From Bradyrhizobium sp. (GTDB lineage: Bacteria > Pseudomonadota > Alphaproteobacteria > Rhizobiales > Xanthobacteraceae), in the NCBI RefSeq assembly GCF_016219575.1, contig NZ_JACRMG010000013.1:124001-188000 (forward strand): a DNA stretch of 64,000 nucleotides, given 5' to 3'. Below the pieces are notes generated by a model, which was given only the letters and a program-made list of their open reading frames with translations, did no database searches and had not been told where the DNA came from. Positions 1 to 9,852 of this stretch are shown here, piece by piece. Numbering within the stretch: the stretch's first letter is position 1; every line of letters starts with the position of its first letter. Both the position numbers and the translations under genes were made by a program.

Positions 1-47
1 ACGCTGAACGGAATTTTCGACCACTTCTACCCCCAAGTTACCTCCAA

Positions 48-79
48 CGACCCGGCCGGGATGCCCCCCAGCCGGGTCG
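48..79. terminator. Hairpin in the gene-free left edge
   Basis: A perfect 9-bp inverted repeat (CGACCCGGC at 48-56, GCCGGGTCG at 71-79) with a G/C-rich loop. No T-tract follows, so it may be a weak or Rho-assisted terminator of a gene lying left of the window, or a repeat. In 1-206 I see no supportable gene; one frame is open from base 1 to a stop at 166-168 but carries no recognisable motif. Confidence 0.3.
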
Positions 80-206
80 CTCCACGTTTGGGGCTCACGT
101 ATCCGCGCTTTTCGCGCCGGAAAGCGTCACGGACACGTGACGCCGCGCGCCGTAACGGCTGCGGCTGAAGCTGCGTAGAGATCGCGAACGGTCAGGACTT
201 TCGCGA

Positions 207-896
207 ATGCTCAACCTCATTCTCGCTTTGCTCGCGGGCGTCATCACCATCGCCGCGCCCTGCACGCTGCCGATGCTGCCTATTCTGCTGGGGGCATCGG
301 TCGGCCAGACCAGCAGGGCGCGGCCGGTGATGATCGCGGCCGGCTTCGCGCTGTCATTCTCGGTGGTCGCGCTGGCGCTGAGCGCGATTACCCGCGCGTT
401 CGATTTCGATCCCAACGTGCTGCGCAGCGCGGCTGCGGTCCTGCTCGCCGGCTTTGGCCTGCTGATGCTCTGGCCCGCGCCGTTCGAGCGGCTGATGAGC
501 CGTCTCGGCGGCTTCACCGGCGGCAGCGTTGCAGCAAACCAGAGCGTGCTCGGCGGTTTCGTGCTCGGCACTACGCTCGGCCTGGTCTGGACGCCCTGCG
601 CCGGCCCGGTGCTGGGATCGATCCTCACGGTGATCGCGACGTCGACGGACACCGCATGGGCAAGCACGCTGCTCGTGACCTATGCCATCGGCGCGGCGAT
701 CCCGATGCTCGCCATTGCCTATGGCGGACAGGCCGTCACCACCCGCGTGCGCAGCCTTGCCCGCATCGCGCCGCGGCTGCAGCAGGGCTTTGGCGTCGTC
801 GTGATCGGCTTCGCCGCGCTTTCCTGGTTCCAGTACGACACGCTGATCGTGGCGTGGCTGACCCATTTCTATCCCAACGGCCAGATCGGCCTGTAA
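207..896 (+). CDS. CcdA/DsbD-type thiol-disulfide transporter membrane protein
   Basis: A 229-residue polytopic inner-membrane protein of the CcdA (cytochrome c biogenesis) / DsbD-beta family, which passes electrons from cytoplasmic thioredoxin to periplasmic thiols. The two family cysteines are visible: Cys19 in APCTLP inside the first membrane segment and Cys131 in WTPCAGP. About six hydrophobic segments are evident and the length fits the short CcdA class. The next gene, 15 bases downstream, encodes an exported thioredoxin-like protein that is the natural electron acceptor. Whether it serves cytochrome c maturation or another periplasmic thiol pathway cannot be told from sequence. Confidence 0.85.
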   Translation: MLNLILALLAGVITIAAPCTLPMLPILLGASVGQTSRARPVMIAAGFALSFSVVALALSAITRAFDFDPNVLRSAAAVLLAGFGLLMLWPAPFERLMSRLGGFTGGSVAANQSVLGGFVLGTTLGLVWTPCAGPVLGSILTVIATSTDTAWASTLLVTYAIGAAIPMLAIAYGGQAVTTRVRSLARIAPRLQQGFGVVVIGFAALSWFQYDTLIVAWLTHFYPNGQIGL

Positions 897-911
897 ACCC
901 CGGAGACCTCC

Positions 912-1472
912 ATGCCCCTTCGCCACCTTGCCGGCGCCGCCGCGCTCATCCTGTCCGCCCTCGCCTCCAGCGCGATCGTCAGCGCCGAACCATTGCGCGA
1001 TGTCGATGCTCCGTTCGAGGTCGCCGCCGCACAGACCACCGCGCCGAACTTTGTCGGCATCACCAACTGGTTCAATTCCCCGCCGCTCGATATCGCCAGT
1101 CTGCGCGGCAAGGTCGTGCTGGTTGATTTCTGGACCTATGGCTGCGTCAACTGCGTCAACACGCTGCCGCATGTCACCGCGCTCTACGAAAAATACAGGG
1201 ATCGCGGCCTTGTCGTGGTCGGCATCCATACCCCCGAATTTCCGTTCGAACGCTCGGCCGGCAATGTGAAGTCCGCCCTGACGCGGCACGGCATCACCTA
1301 TCCGGTGGCGCAGGACAACGATTCCAAGACCTGGAATGCCTACCGCAACCAGTATTGGCCCGCGCAATACATCGTCGACCAGAACGGCAAGATCGTCTTC
1401 CAGCACGCCGGCGAAGGCCAGTACGAGCAGATCGAACGCACCATTGCAGGGTTGCTCGGCGCCAATAGCTGA
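912..1472 (+). CDS. Exported thioredoxin-like (TlpA/DipZ C-terminal-like) protein
   Basis: A 186-residue redoxin-domain protein with an N-terminal signal peptide (hydrophobic residues about 8-25, ending SAIVSA) and a thioredoxin fold carrying the redox motif C-V-N-C (Cys78, Cys81) in a WTYGCVNCVNTLPH context. This context is typical of the periplasmic thioredoxin-like domain of DipZ proteins. A good ribosome site (GGAG at 902-905) supports the start. It probably forms an operon with the CcdA-like gene just upstream and takes electrons from it; the client protein is unknown. Confidence 0.85.
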   Translation: MPLRHLAGAAALILSALASSAIVSAEPLRDVDAPFEVAAAQTTAPNFVGITNWFNSPPLDIASLRGKVVLVDFWTYGCVNCVNTLPHVTALYEKYRDRGLVVVGIHTPEFPFERSAGNVKSALTRHGITYPVAQDNDSKTWNAYRNQYWPAQYIVDQNGKIVFQHAGEGQYEQIERTIAGLLGANS

Positions 1473-1539
1473 CGGCGCTCCGCCATGGCGCGTCTGTGAC
1501 TTGACGCGACGGGGCCGGTCGTGATGTTTGCCGCTGACC

Positions 1540-2523
1540 ATGGACGCTGCGGCAAAGGCGGATGAAGTTCGGCTGCGCAAGGGCTCCTCGCTCAGGGAGA
1601 GGCTGGTCCGGGCGGGCTCCGGCACCGTGGTGTTGCTGCTTCTCGTCCCGGGCCTGCTGACCTGGGCCTCGGGCGGCCCGCCGCTGGCGGCTGCGTTGTG
1701 GGCCGCACCGCTCGGGCTGTTCCTGGTCGGCGTTGCCGTGCTCGAGCGCAATGTGGCCTGGATCATCACGCCGGACGGCATCCTGATCGGCGAGCAGCGT
1801 CCGCTCGGGCAGGTCCGCAAGCGGCTGATCGACAATCGCGACATCGCCGATATCCGCGTCCGCAAGAACAGGTTCAGCTATCCTGCGAGTTTCAGCCTCG
1901 CATGCCGGCTGGCGTCGGGGGAGATCCTGGTCTCGCCATCGCTGCCGGACATCACGCGCGTCAACGAAATCAACGCGAGGGTCGCGCGATTGCTCGGCCT
2001 CCCCGATGCCGCGCCCGTCGACAACCCGCTCGACGCCATGAACGCCGAGATCACCCTCGGCTCGCCAGCCAGCGCCGATTTCGGTCGTGCGCTTCGAATG
2101 GCCGTGCCGGTTCTGGCCGGCCTGTGGATTCTGTTGTTCCTCTTCGCATTCCGGATTGGCGAGTCGGAGCTGGCGCTTGGATTGCTCCTGCCGCTTGGTT
2201 TGCTCGCTGCCTTCGCACTCTACCGCTACTCCCACCGGCTCTCCGGCGCGTTCTGGATCATTCGACATGGCGAGATCCGCATCGAACGGATCGCGTTGAA
2301 CGGCCAGCCCTCCGCCGACACGATCAGGGCAAATGACGTCGCAGCGATCGAGGTCGACAAGCCCGATCGCGAGCACCGGACCTGCACAATCAGCATCCGG
2401 TTGCACACGGGCAAGATTTTCCGCAGCCCGAAAAAGTACGACGAACACGGCGCGCGTGCCGTGCGCGCCGAAATCATTCGGCGCCTGAATCTTCCGCCGG
2501 ACGCCGGAACAGCCGCCCGATAG
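1540..2523 (+). CDS. Membrane protein of unknown function, possibly PH-domain-like
   Basis: A 327-residue protein with two pairs of hydrophobic segments (about residues 25-70 and 185-235) separating soluble parts. The stretch after each pair (ITPDGILIGEQ and later FWIIRHGEIRIER) looks like the beta-rich start of bacterial PH-like domains in YdbS/YdbT-type membrane proteins, so a tandem membrane-anchor plus PH-like layout is plausible but not proven. An in-frame TTG at 1528 is a possible earlier start; the ATG at 1540 was chosen. It lies 67 bases after the thioredoxin gene, same strand. No enzymatic motif is visible. Confidence 0.6.
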   Translation: MDAAAKADEVRLRKGSSLRERLVRAGSGTVVLLLLVPGLLTWASGGPPLAAALWAAPLGLFLVGVAVLERNVAWIITPDGILIGEQRPLGQVRKRLIDNRDIADIRVRKNRFSYPASFSLACRLASGEILVSPSLPDITRVNEINARVARLLGLPDAAPVDNPLDAMNAEITLGSPASADFGRALRMAVPVLAGLWILLFLFAFRIGESELALGLLLPLGLLAAFALYRYSHRLSGAFWIIRHGEIRIERIALNGQPSADTIRANDVAAIEVDKPDREHRTCTISIRLHTGKIFRSPKKYDEHGARAVRAEIIRRLNLPPDAGTAAR

Positions 2524-2607
2524 CGGGCCTCTGCTGCAAAAGGCGCGGTGTTGCTGTCGCATCCGGCGTGATAGGTTGATGCCGGAAGCAATGATGGGTG
2601 GTCGGCG

Positions 2608-4005
2608 ATGTTCGAAGGCTGGGACGCCGTAGTACTCGCGCGGGCGCAATTCGCCTTCACGATGTCGTTCCACATCATCTTTCCCGCCTTCTCGATCGGC
2701 CTTGCCAGCTACCTCGCGGTGCTGGAGGCGCTCTGGCTGTGGACCGGGCGCGAGGTGTTCATCAATCTCTTCAATTACTGGCTGAAAATCTTCGCGGTCG
2801 CCTTCGGCATGGGCGTGGTGTCGGGCATCGTGATGTCCTACCAGTTCGGCACCAACTGGTCGGTCTTTGCCGACAAGACCGGCCCGGTGATCGGCCCGTT
2901 GATGGCCTATGAGGTGCTGACCGCCTTCTTCCTCGAGGCGGGTTTCCTCGGCGTCATGCTGTTCGGCCTCGAGCGTGTCGGGCACCGGCTGCATTTCATG
3001 GCAACCTTGATGGTTGCAATCGGCACGCTGATCTCGGCGTTCTGGATCCTCTCCGCCAATTCCTGGATGCAGACGCCGACGGGCCACACCGTGAATGCGG
3101 CCGGGCAGTTCATCGCCGCCGACTGGCTGGAGCTGATCTTCAACCCGTCCTTCCCCTACCGCCTCGTGCACATGGTGCTGGCCGCCTATCTGACCACTGC
3201 TTTCGCGATCGGCGCGGTCGGTGCGTTTCACCTGCTGCGCGATCCGCACCAGGCCGGCGCACGCGTGATGTTTTCCATGGCGATGTGGATGGCGACGATC
3301 GTCGCACCGATCCAGATCGTCGCCGGCGACCAGCACGGGCTCAACACGCTGGAGCACCAGCCGGTGAAGATCATGGCGATGGAAGGCCATTTCGAGAGCC
3401 ACAAGGACGGCGCGCCGCTGTATCTGTTCGGCTGGCCCGACCAGGCCGAGGGAAAACTGAAATACGCGGTTGGAATTCCCAAGCTCGGTTCGCTGATCCT
3501 GAAGCATTCGCCGGATGCCCCGATGGCCGGACTGGATACCGTGCCGCGCGAAAACTGGCCGCCGGTGTTCATCGCCTTCTGGTCGTTCCGCATCATGGTC
3601 GGCATGGGCGTACTGATGGCGGGGCTCGGGCTCGTCAGCCTGTGGATGCGCATGCGCGGCCGGCTCTACGACTCCCGCCTGCTGCACGTCTGCTCGGTGG
3701 CGATGGCGCCGGCCGGCTTCATCGCCGTGCTCGCCGGCTGGGTCACGACGGAAGTCGGGCGGCAGCCGTTCACGGTGTACGGGCTGCTGCGCACGGCGGA
3801 TTCGGCTTCGCCGCTCGCGGCGCCGGCGGTGGCGTCCTCGCTGATCGCCTTCATCATCGTCTATTTCGCCGTCTTCACCGCCGGCGTGGTCTATATCCTG
3901 CGCCTGATGGCTCAGCCGCCGCGGCATGGCGAACATGGCCCGACCAAGGAGGCCGCTGCCGGCATCGCGCTGGGGGCCGGCACCGTTCCGGGAGCGATCC
4001 GATGA
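2608..4005 (+). CDS. cydA: Cyanide-insensitive cytochrome bd-type quinol oxidase subunit I
   Basis: A 465-residue subunit I of a bd-type terminal oxidase, which oxidises quinol and reduces oxygen to water in the inner membrane. His22 lies in the first helix motif FTMSFHIIFPAF, the position of the heme b595 ligand in this family, and the GRQP signature is at residues 384-387. The length is short relative to E. coli CydA because the quinol loop is abbreviated, as in the CIO (CioA) branch. Its stop overlaps the start of subunit II (ATGA), so the two are translationally coupled. Clearly related to the following two genes. Confidence 0.95.
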   Translation: MFEGWDAVVLARAQFAFTMSFHIIFPAFSIGLASYLAVLEALWLWTGREVFINLFNYWLKIFAVAFGMGVVSGIVMSYQFGTNWSVFADKTGPVIGPLMAYEVLTAFFLEAGFLGVMLFGLERVGHRLHFMATLMVAIGTLISAFWILSANSWMQTPTGHTVNAAGQFIAADWLELIFNPSFPYRLVHMVLAAYLTTAFAIGAVGAFHLLRDPHQAGARVMFSMAMWMATIVAPIQIVAGDQHGLNTLEHQPVKIMAMEGHFESHKDGAPLYLFGWPDQAEGKLKYAVGIPKLGSLILKHSPDAPMAGLDTVPRENWPPVFIAFWSFRIMVGMGVLMAGLGLVSLWMRMRGRLYDSRLLHVCSVAMAPAGFIAVLAGWVTTEVGRQPFTVYGLLRTADSASPLAAPAVASSLIAFIIVYFAVFTAGVVYILRLMAQPPRHGEHGPTKEAAAGIALGAGTVPGAIR

Positions 4006-5012
4006 GTATCGCCGTCGATCTCGCCACCGTCTGGGCCTTCATCATCGCGTTCGCGGTGTTCGTCTATGTGGTGATGGATGGTTTCGATCTCGGGCTCGGC
4101 ATCCTCTTTCCGTTGTTTCCGAAGAAGGCGGATCGCGACGTCATCATGAACAGCGTGGCGCCGGTGTGGGATGGCAACGAGACCTGGCTGGTGCTCGGCG
4201 GCGGCGGCATGATGGCGGCGTTTCCGCTGGCCTATGCCGTGCTGATGCCGGCGCTGTACACGCCCATGATCGCGATGCTGCTCGGTCTCGTGTTCCGCGG
4301 CGTCGCCTTCGAATTCCGCTGGCGCATCACCGGCGAACGCAACAAATGGGACACGGCCTTTGCCGGCGGATCGCTGCTGGCGACGCTGGCGCAGGGCATT
4401 GCGCTCGGCGCCATCCTGCAGGGCATCCATGTCGAGGGACGGCACTACGCCGGCGGCTGGTGGGACTGGCTGACGCCGTTCAGCCTCTTGACCGGCGTTT
4501 CGCTCGTCATCGGCTACGCGCTGCTCGGCGCCACCTGGCTGGTGATGAAAACGGAGGGCGAACTGCGCGACCGCGCCTACGGCCTGTCCTGGGCGCTGCT
4601 GTTCGCCATGCTGGGCGCGATCGGCGCCGTCAGCATCGCGACGCCCTTCCTGCATGTGCACTACACCCAGCGCTGGTTCGCCTGGCCCAACGTCCTCCTC
4701 ACCGCGCCGGTGCCGATTGCGGTTGCCGCCTTCACCGTGCTGCTGCTGCGCGCGCTGGCGCGGAAATACGACTATCAGCCGTTCTTCCTCACGCTTTCGC
4801 TGTTCGCGCTGTCCTATGCCGGGCTCGGCATCAGCATGTATCCCTATATCGTGCCGCAGAGCATCACGATCTGGCAGGCGGCCTCGCCCGAGAACAGCCA
4901 GATCTTCATGCTGTTCGGCGTCGCCGTGCTGATCCCGCTGATCCTCGCCTATACCGCATGGACCTATTACGTATTCCGCGGCAAGGTTCAGGCCGGAAGC
5001 GGATATCATTGA
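4002..5012 (+). CDS. cydB: Cytochrome bd-type quinol oxidase subunit II
   Basis: A 336-residue polytopic membrane protein matching CydB/CioB, the second structural subunit of the bd-type oxidase. The N-terminal segment contains YVVMDGFDLGLGILFP, followed by APVWDGNETWLVLGGG, both hallmark CydB signatures. The start at 4002 is fixed by the ATGA overlap with subunit I; the open frame runs much further upstream but that part is a shadow. Its stop overlaps the ATG of the next tiny gene, giving three coupled cistrons. Confidence 0.95.
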   Translation: MSIAVDLATVWAFIIAFAVFVYVVMDGFDLGLGILFPLFPKKADRDVIMNSVAPVWDGNETWLVLGGGGMMAAFPLAYAVLMPALYTPMIAMLLGLVFRGVAFEFRWRITGERNKWDTAFAGGSLLATLAQGIALGAILQGIHVEGRHYAGGWWDWLTPFSLLTGVSLVIGYALLGATWLVMKTEGELRDRAYGLSWALLFAMLGAIGAVSIATPFLHVHYTQRWFAWPNVLLTAPVPIAVAAFTVLLLRALARKYDYQPFFLTLSLFALSYAGLGISMYPYIVPQSITIWQAASPENSQIFMLFGVAVLIPLILAYTAWTYYVFRGKVQAGSGYH

Positions 5013-5140
5013 TGCAGGTCAAGCCATCGCAACGCCCGCTGGCGCAGCGTTTGCTGTGGTTCGCAGCCCTCTGGCTCGGCGGCGTCGGCACGGTTGCGCT
5101 GGTCTCGTTTGCATTGAAACTCTGGATCGCCCCGAAATGA
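5012..5140 (+). CDS. 42-residue DUF2474-type small subunit of the bd oxidase
   Basis: A 42-residue protein (MQVKPSQRPLAQRLLWFAAL at the start, ending KLWIAPK) with one membrane helix at about residues 14-37. Size, a basic N-terminus, the tryptophan-rich helix and position fit the DUF2474 family found next to cyanide-insensitive oxidase genes, analogous to CydX in E. coli. The ATG shares its A with the TGA of cydB, implying coupled translation. The gene is easily missed because it lies in a different frame within a much longer shadow frame. A role in stabilising the hemes is an inference from CydX. Confidence 0.8.
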   Translation: MQVKPSQRPLAQRLLWFAALWLGGVGTVALVSFALKLWIAPK

Positions 5141-5290
5141 CGGCGTTGCGACGCGAATCCCTGAAAATTCATGGCATTCCAATGGCCTGACCGCATATTC
5201 GCCCTAAACTTGCCATCAAGTCGGCCCTGAGATTTGATGGTTCCAAAGCGCGGAATGATTTGCCGGCGCGCCCACCGAGGAGAGCTTTTG

Positions 5291-5884
5291 ATGACGACTT
5301 TCCGCCACCTGACCTGGATGTTGATTGCAGCCTTCGGTCTCGTGTTTTCCAGCACGCAAAGCCATGCCCAGAAGCGCCCCGATGCCGACGAACCCGGCCT
5401 GGTCGCCGACGACGGCTATGAACTCGAGCCGCAGTTCAAGAAGCAGGTGGTTTACTACCGCACCACCGAAGCGCCCGGCACGATCATCGTCGTGACCGCC
5501 GAGCGTCACCTCTATCTCGTGCAGGGCAACGGCCGCGCCATCCGTTACGGCATCGGCGTCGGCCGCGAGGGCTTTCAGTGGCAGGGCCTGGTGAACATCA
5601 CCCGCAAGGCGGAATGGCCGGACTGGACCCCGCCGCCGGAGATGATCCAGCGCCAGCCCTATCTGCCGCGCTTCATGGCCGGCGGCCCCGGCAACCCGCT
5701 CGGCGCGCGGGCGATGTATCTCGGCACCACCGTCTACCGCATCCACGGCACCAACCGCCCGGATACGATCGGCACCGCCGTTTCCTCCGGCTGCTTCCGC
5801 CTCGTCAATGCCGACGTGTCCGACCTCTATGAGCGCGTGCCCGTCGGCACCAAGGTCGTCATCCGGCAGAAGCCCGAGCTGTAA
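5291..5884 (+). CDS. L,D-transpeptidase (ErfK/YbiS/YkuD family)
   Basis: A 197-residue exported enzyme with a signal peptide (residues 1-26, ending SHAQ) and a YkuD catalytic domain. The active-site pair is visible: His152 in IHGTN and Cys168 in SSGCFRLVN, matching HGT...S-S-G-C-R/F-R. Such enzymes form 3-3 peptidoglycan cross-links or attach proteins to peptidoglycan. An in-frame ATG at 5234 exists, but GAGGAGAGC just before 5291 and the signal peptide favour the later start. Bradyrhizobia usually have many paralogs, so the exact role is not assignable. Confidence 0.9.
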   Translation: MTTFRHLTWMLIAAFGLVFSSTQSHAQKRPDADEPGLVADDGYELEPQFKKQVVYYRTTEAPGTIIVVTAERHLYLVQGNGRAIRYGIGVGREGFQWQGLVNITRKAEWPDWTPPPEMIQRQPYLPRFMAGGPGNPLGARAMYLGTTVYRIHGTNRPDTIGTAVSSGCFRLVNADVSDLYERVPVGTKVVIRQKPEL

Positions 5885-5938
5885 CGGCGCGGGCTCCCCT
5901 TCGCCTGATCATTTCCCAAAAGTTCTTGTGAGAGAAAA

Positions 5939-6979
5939 ATGATGCGCACATTCCGGGGCGGCCTGCTGATCGGGCTCGCGGTCGCAGTCCTCGTCGCCAT
6001 TGCCGCTATCGTCTACGAATTCTACGATACGCGAACCCTGAAACGGACCGTGCGCCGCGGCGAGGTGCTGTGCGGCGTCAATGCCGGCCTGCCCGGCTTC
6101 TCGATCCCCGACGACAAGGGCAACTGGACCGGCTTCGACGTCGATTTCTGCCGCGCGGTGGCGGCCGCCATCTTCAACGATCCGAAGAAGATCAAGTTCG
6201 TGCCGCTCGACGCCAGCGAGCGCTTCACCGAGCTGCAGAAGCGCAAGGTCGACATCCTTTCGCGCAACTCCACCTGGAGCATGGCGCGCGAGACCACATA
6301 CGACCTGTATTTCCCCGCGGTCGCCTATTACGACGGCCAGGGCTTCATGCTGCCGGGCTCGCGCAAGATCGACTCCGCGCTCGATCTCAACGGCAGCAAG
6401 GTCTGCGTGCAGTCGAACACGACGACGGCGCTCAATCTCGCCGACTACTTCCGCGCCAACAACATCAAGTATGAAGAGATCAAGCTGCCCAAGCTGGACG
6501 ACGTCGTGAAGTCCTACAGCGAAGGCAAGTGCGACACCCTCACCGCCGACGTGTCCCAGCTCTATGCACTGCGGCTCAACATGGCCAAGCCCGGCGACCA
6601 CGTCATCCTGCCCGACGTCATCTCCAAGGAGCCCCTTGCGCCCGTGGTGCGGCAGCGCGACGACGACTGGATGATGATCGTGAAGTGGACGCTCTACGCG
6701 ATGATCAACGCCGAGGAGCTCGGCATCACCTCCAAGAACGTCGACGAGGCGCTGAAGTCGAAGAAGCCGGACGTGATGCGGCTGGTCGGCACCGAGGGCA
6801 ATTATGGCGAGCAGCTCGGCCTGCCCAGGGACTGGGCCGTGCGCATCATCCGCCATGTCGGCAATTACGGCGAAATCTACGACCGCAATGTCGGCAGCGA
6901 ATCCAAGCTGCAGATTCCGCGCGGGTTGAACCAGCTCTGGAGCGCCGGCGGCATCCAGTACGCGCCGCCGATCAGATAG
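5939..6979 (+). CDS. Amino-acid ABC transporter binding protein, lone
   Basis: A 346-residue family-3 (PAAT) solute-binding protein resembling AapJ/BztA general L-amino-acid receptors: after an N-terminal hydrophobic anchor (about residues 6-26) comes RRGEVLCGVNAGLPGFS, then GFDVDFCRAVAAAIF and the ligand-loop region ILSRNSTWS. In contrast to aap operons no permease or ATPase gene is adjacent; the next gene is an acyl-CoA dehydrogenase on the other strand. The second in-frame ATG at 5942 is an equal start candidate. It may feed a transporter encoded elsewhere or act as a sensor. Confidence 0.85.
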   Translation: MMRTFRGGLLIGLAVAVLVAIAAIVYEFYDTRTLKRTVRRGEVLCGVNAGLPGFSIPDDKGNWTGFDVDFCRAVAAAIFNDPKKIKFVPLDASERFTELQKRKVDILSRNSTWSMARETTYDLYFPAVAYYDGQGFMLPGSRKIDSALDLNGSKVCVQSNTTTALNLADYFRANNIKYEEIKLPKLDDVVKSYSEGKCDTLTADVSQLYALRLNMAKPGDHVILPDVISKEPLAPVVRQRDDDWMMIVKWTLYAMINAEELGITSKNVDEALKSKKPDVMRLVGTEGNYGEQLGLPRDWAVRIIRHVGNYGEIYDRNVGSESKLQIPRGLNQLWSAGGIQYAPPIR

Positions 6980-7005
6980 GCGTCAGCGCAAGTCCTCCCT
7001 GCTCC

Positions 7006-7087
7006 GTCATGCCCGGGCTTGTCCCGGGCATCCACGTTCTGAGCCACGAATGAAGACGTGGATGGCCGGGACAAGCCCGGCCATGAC
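7006..7087. repeat. Palindromic intergenic repeat, GTCATgCCCGGG family
   Basis: An 82-base element starting GTCATGCCCGGG and ending CCCGGCCATGAC, with nested inverted arms including ACGTGGAT/ATCCACGT. The whole folds into a long stem. A related element lies at 12243-12363. Position between genes suggests a mobile or transcript-stabilising palindrome of the REP type. Confidence 0.75.
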
Positions 7088-7119
7088 GATTATTGCAAAT
7101 CACGAACTCCGTCATTTCC

Positions 7120-7221
7120 CCTCATCCTGAGGAGCGGCGCGTGCGCCGCGTCTCGAAGGATGTAGGCCCGTCAATGGCCTCATGGTTCGAGACGGCGCTG
7201 ACGCGCCTCCTCACCATGAGG
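7120..7221. repeat. Composite palindromic repeat, CCTCATCCTGAGG family
   Basis: Two palindromic units face each other: CCTCATCCTGAGGAGC at the left and CTCCTCACCATGAGG at the right, each with a TCTCGAA or TTCGAGA core. It ends 7 bases before the stop codon of the minus-strand acyl-CoA dehydrogenase. Related copies are at 24878-24988 and 30303-30412. Confidence 0.75.
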
Positions 7222-7228
7222 GGAAGGA

Positions 7229-8368
7229 TCAATAACTCCGCGCCCGCGCCAGCTGGTCGGCGTGGAAATTGGCGTCGCCGAACAGCTCCTCACAGACCCG
7301 CGCGCGCTTCATGAAGAAGCCGATGTCGAACTGGTCGGTCATGCCCATGCCGCCATGCATCTGCACGCCTTCCTGCACCGCGCGCGTCGCCGTGGTGCCG
7401 GCCTTGGCCTTGGCCACTGCCACGGCCGACCCCGCCTTCTCGATGTCGGCATCGAGCGCCTGCAACGCTTTCATCACGGCGGCGCGGGAAATCTCGATGT
7501 CGACATAGAGCTCGGCGGCACGGTGCTGCAGCGCCTGGAATTCGCCGATCAGCTTGCCGAACTGCTTGCGCTCCTTGAGATAGGTGACCGTGCGGCCGAA
7601 CACCTCCTCGCTCAGGCCGACCATCTCGGAGGCGACCGCGCCGCGGCCGATATTGAGCAGGTTTTCCAGCAGCCCCCCGCCGGAATCGACCTCGCCGAGC
7701 ACATGATCGGCGTCGATCTCGACATTGTCGAACTCGATGCGCGCGGCATTGTGCGCATCCACCATGATGGTGCGCTCGGTCGCAACGCCTTTTGCCCTGG
7801 GATTGACCAGGAACAGCGTGATGCCCCTGGCCTCGCCGGCCGAGCCGCCGGTGCGGGCCGCAACGATCAGGAGATCGGCGGTGTGGCCGTCGACGACGAG
7901 GGCCTTGGCGCCCTTGAGCCTGAAGCCGTTGCCGGCGCGGGTTGCCTGCATCGCCGTCTGCAGCGGGCGATGCTTGGCACCTTCGTCGACCGCGAGCGCC
8001 GCCAGCAGCGAGCCGGCGGAAACCTTCGGCAGGTATTCCGCCTTCTGCGCTGCGCTGCCGCCGCGGGTCAGCGCCGATGCCGCCAGCACGCCGGTCGAAA
8101 GAAACGGCGACGGCATCAAGGTGCGGCCGATCTCCTCCATGACGACGCCGGCCTCGACGCAGCCAAGCCCGCTGCCGCCGAACTCTTCCGGCACCAGCAG
8201 GCCGGAAAAACCCATCTCGGCAAAGGATTTCCAGAGATCGCGCGAAAAGCCGGTGGCATCCTTGCTGTCGCGCAGCTGTCGCAGATGTGACACCGGCGCC
8301 TTGTCGCTGATGAGGCCGCGCGCGCTGTCGCGCAGCATGGATTGTTCTTCGGTGAGGACGAGGGCCAT
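7229..8368 (-). CDS. Acyl-CoA dehydrogenase, small-subunit type (PimD-like)
   Basis: A 379-residue flavoprotein of the acyl-CoA dehydrogenase family: N-terminal helical domain starting MALVLTEEQSMLRDSARG, a middle beta domain, and a C-terminal helical domain containing LKERKQFGKLIGEFQALQH and HGGMGMTDQFDI. The middle domain lacks the usual substrate-pocket signature seen in the partner gene, as in the smaller subunit of two-gene dehydrogenases such as pimeloyl-CoA dehydrogenase. The start at 8368 is chosen because upstream codons fall in an intergenic repeat. It follows the second dehydrogenase gene on the same strand, separated by repeat 8411-8493. Substrate unknown. Confidence 0.85.
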   Translation of the reverse strand: MALVLTEEQSMLRDSARGLISDKAPVSHLRQLRDSKDATGFSRDLWKSFAEMGFSGLLVPEEFGGSGLGCVEAGVVMEEIGRTLMPSPFLSTGVLAASALTRGGSAAQKAEYLPKVSAGSLLAALAVDEGAKHRPLQTAMQATRAGNGFRLKGAKALVVDGHTADLLIVAARTGGSAGEARGITLFLVNPRAKGVATERTIMVDAHNAARIEFDNVEIDADHVLGEVDSGGGLLENLLNIGRGAVASEMVGLSEEVFGRTVTYLKERKQFGKLIGEFQALQHRAAELYVDIEISRAAVMKALQALDADIEKAGSAVAVAKAKAGTTATRAVQEGVQMHGGMGMTDQFDIGFFMKRARVCEELFGDANFHADQLARARSY

Positions 8369-8410
8369 GGATGAGGTGCTTCCGGTTACGTGCTTCGCTT
8401 GATTGAATTC

Positions 8411-8493
8411 GTCATTCCGGGGCGCTCGCATCAGCGAGCGAACCCGGAATCTCGAGGTTCCGGGTTCGCCGCTTCGCGCCGCCCCGGAACGAC
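8411..8493. repeat. Palindromic intergenic repeat between paired dehydrogenase genes
   Basis: An 83-base inverted repeat beginning GTCATTCCGGGGCG and ending CGCCCCGGAACGAC, with an inner GAACCCGGAA/TTCCGGGTTC pair. It fills most of the gap between the two acyl-CoA dehydrogenase genes and would form a strong stem in their common transcript. Confidence 0.75.
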
Positions 8494-8504
8494 GGTGAGA
8501 GGTC

Positions 8505-9689
<1,185 letters not shown>

Positions 9690-9852
9690 CGGCGTTTCCA
9701 TCTGAATTGAACGGTTGCAATCGACCATAGTAGCGGCATCGCGGAATTCAATATCCCGGCGGGCTCGGCATGCATTGCGCACGGTGGCCATGCCTTGCGA
9801 ACGGGTGTATTCGCAAAAGGCGATAACGATTGAAAAACAAGAGGAAACGGTC

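Noticed and set aside
1294..3936. An 880-codon antisense open frame
   Set aside because: Covers cydA and the upstream membrane gene; composition is repetitive His/Arg/Asp/Glu and no domain is visible.
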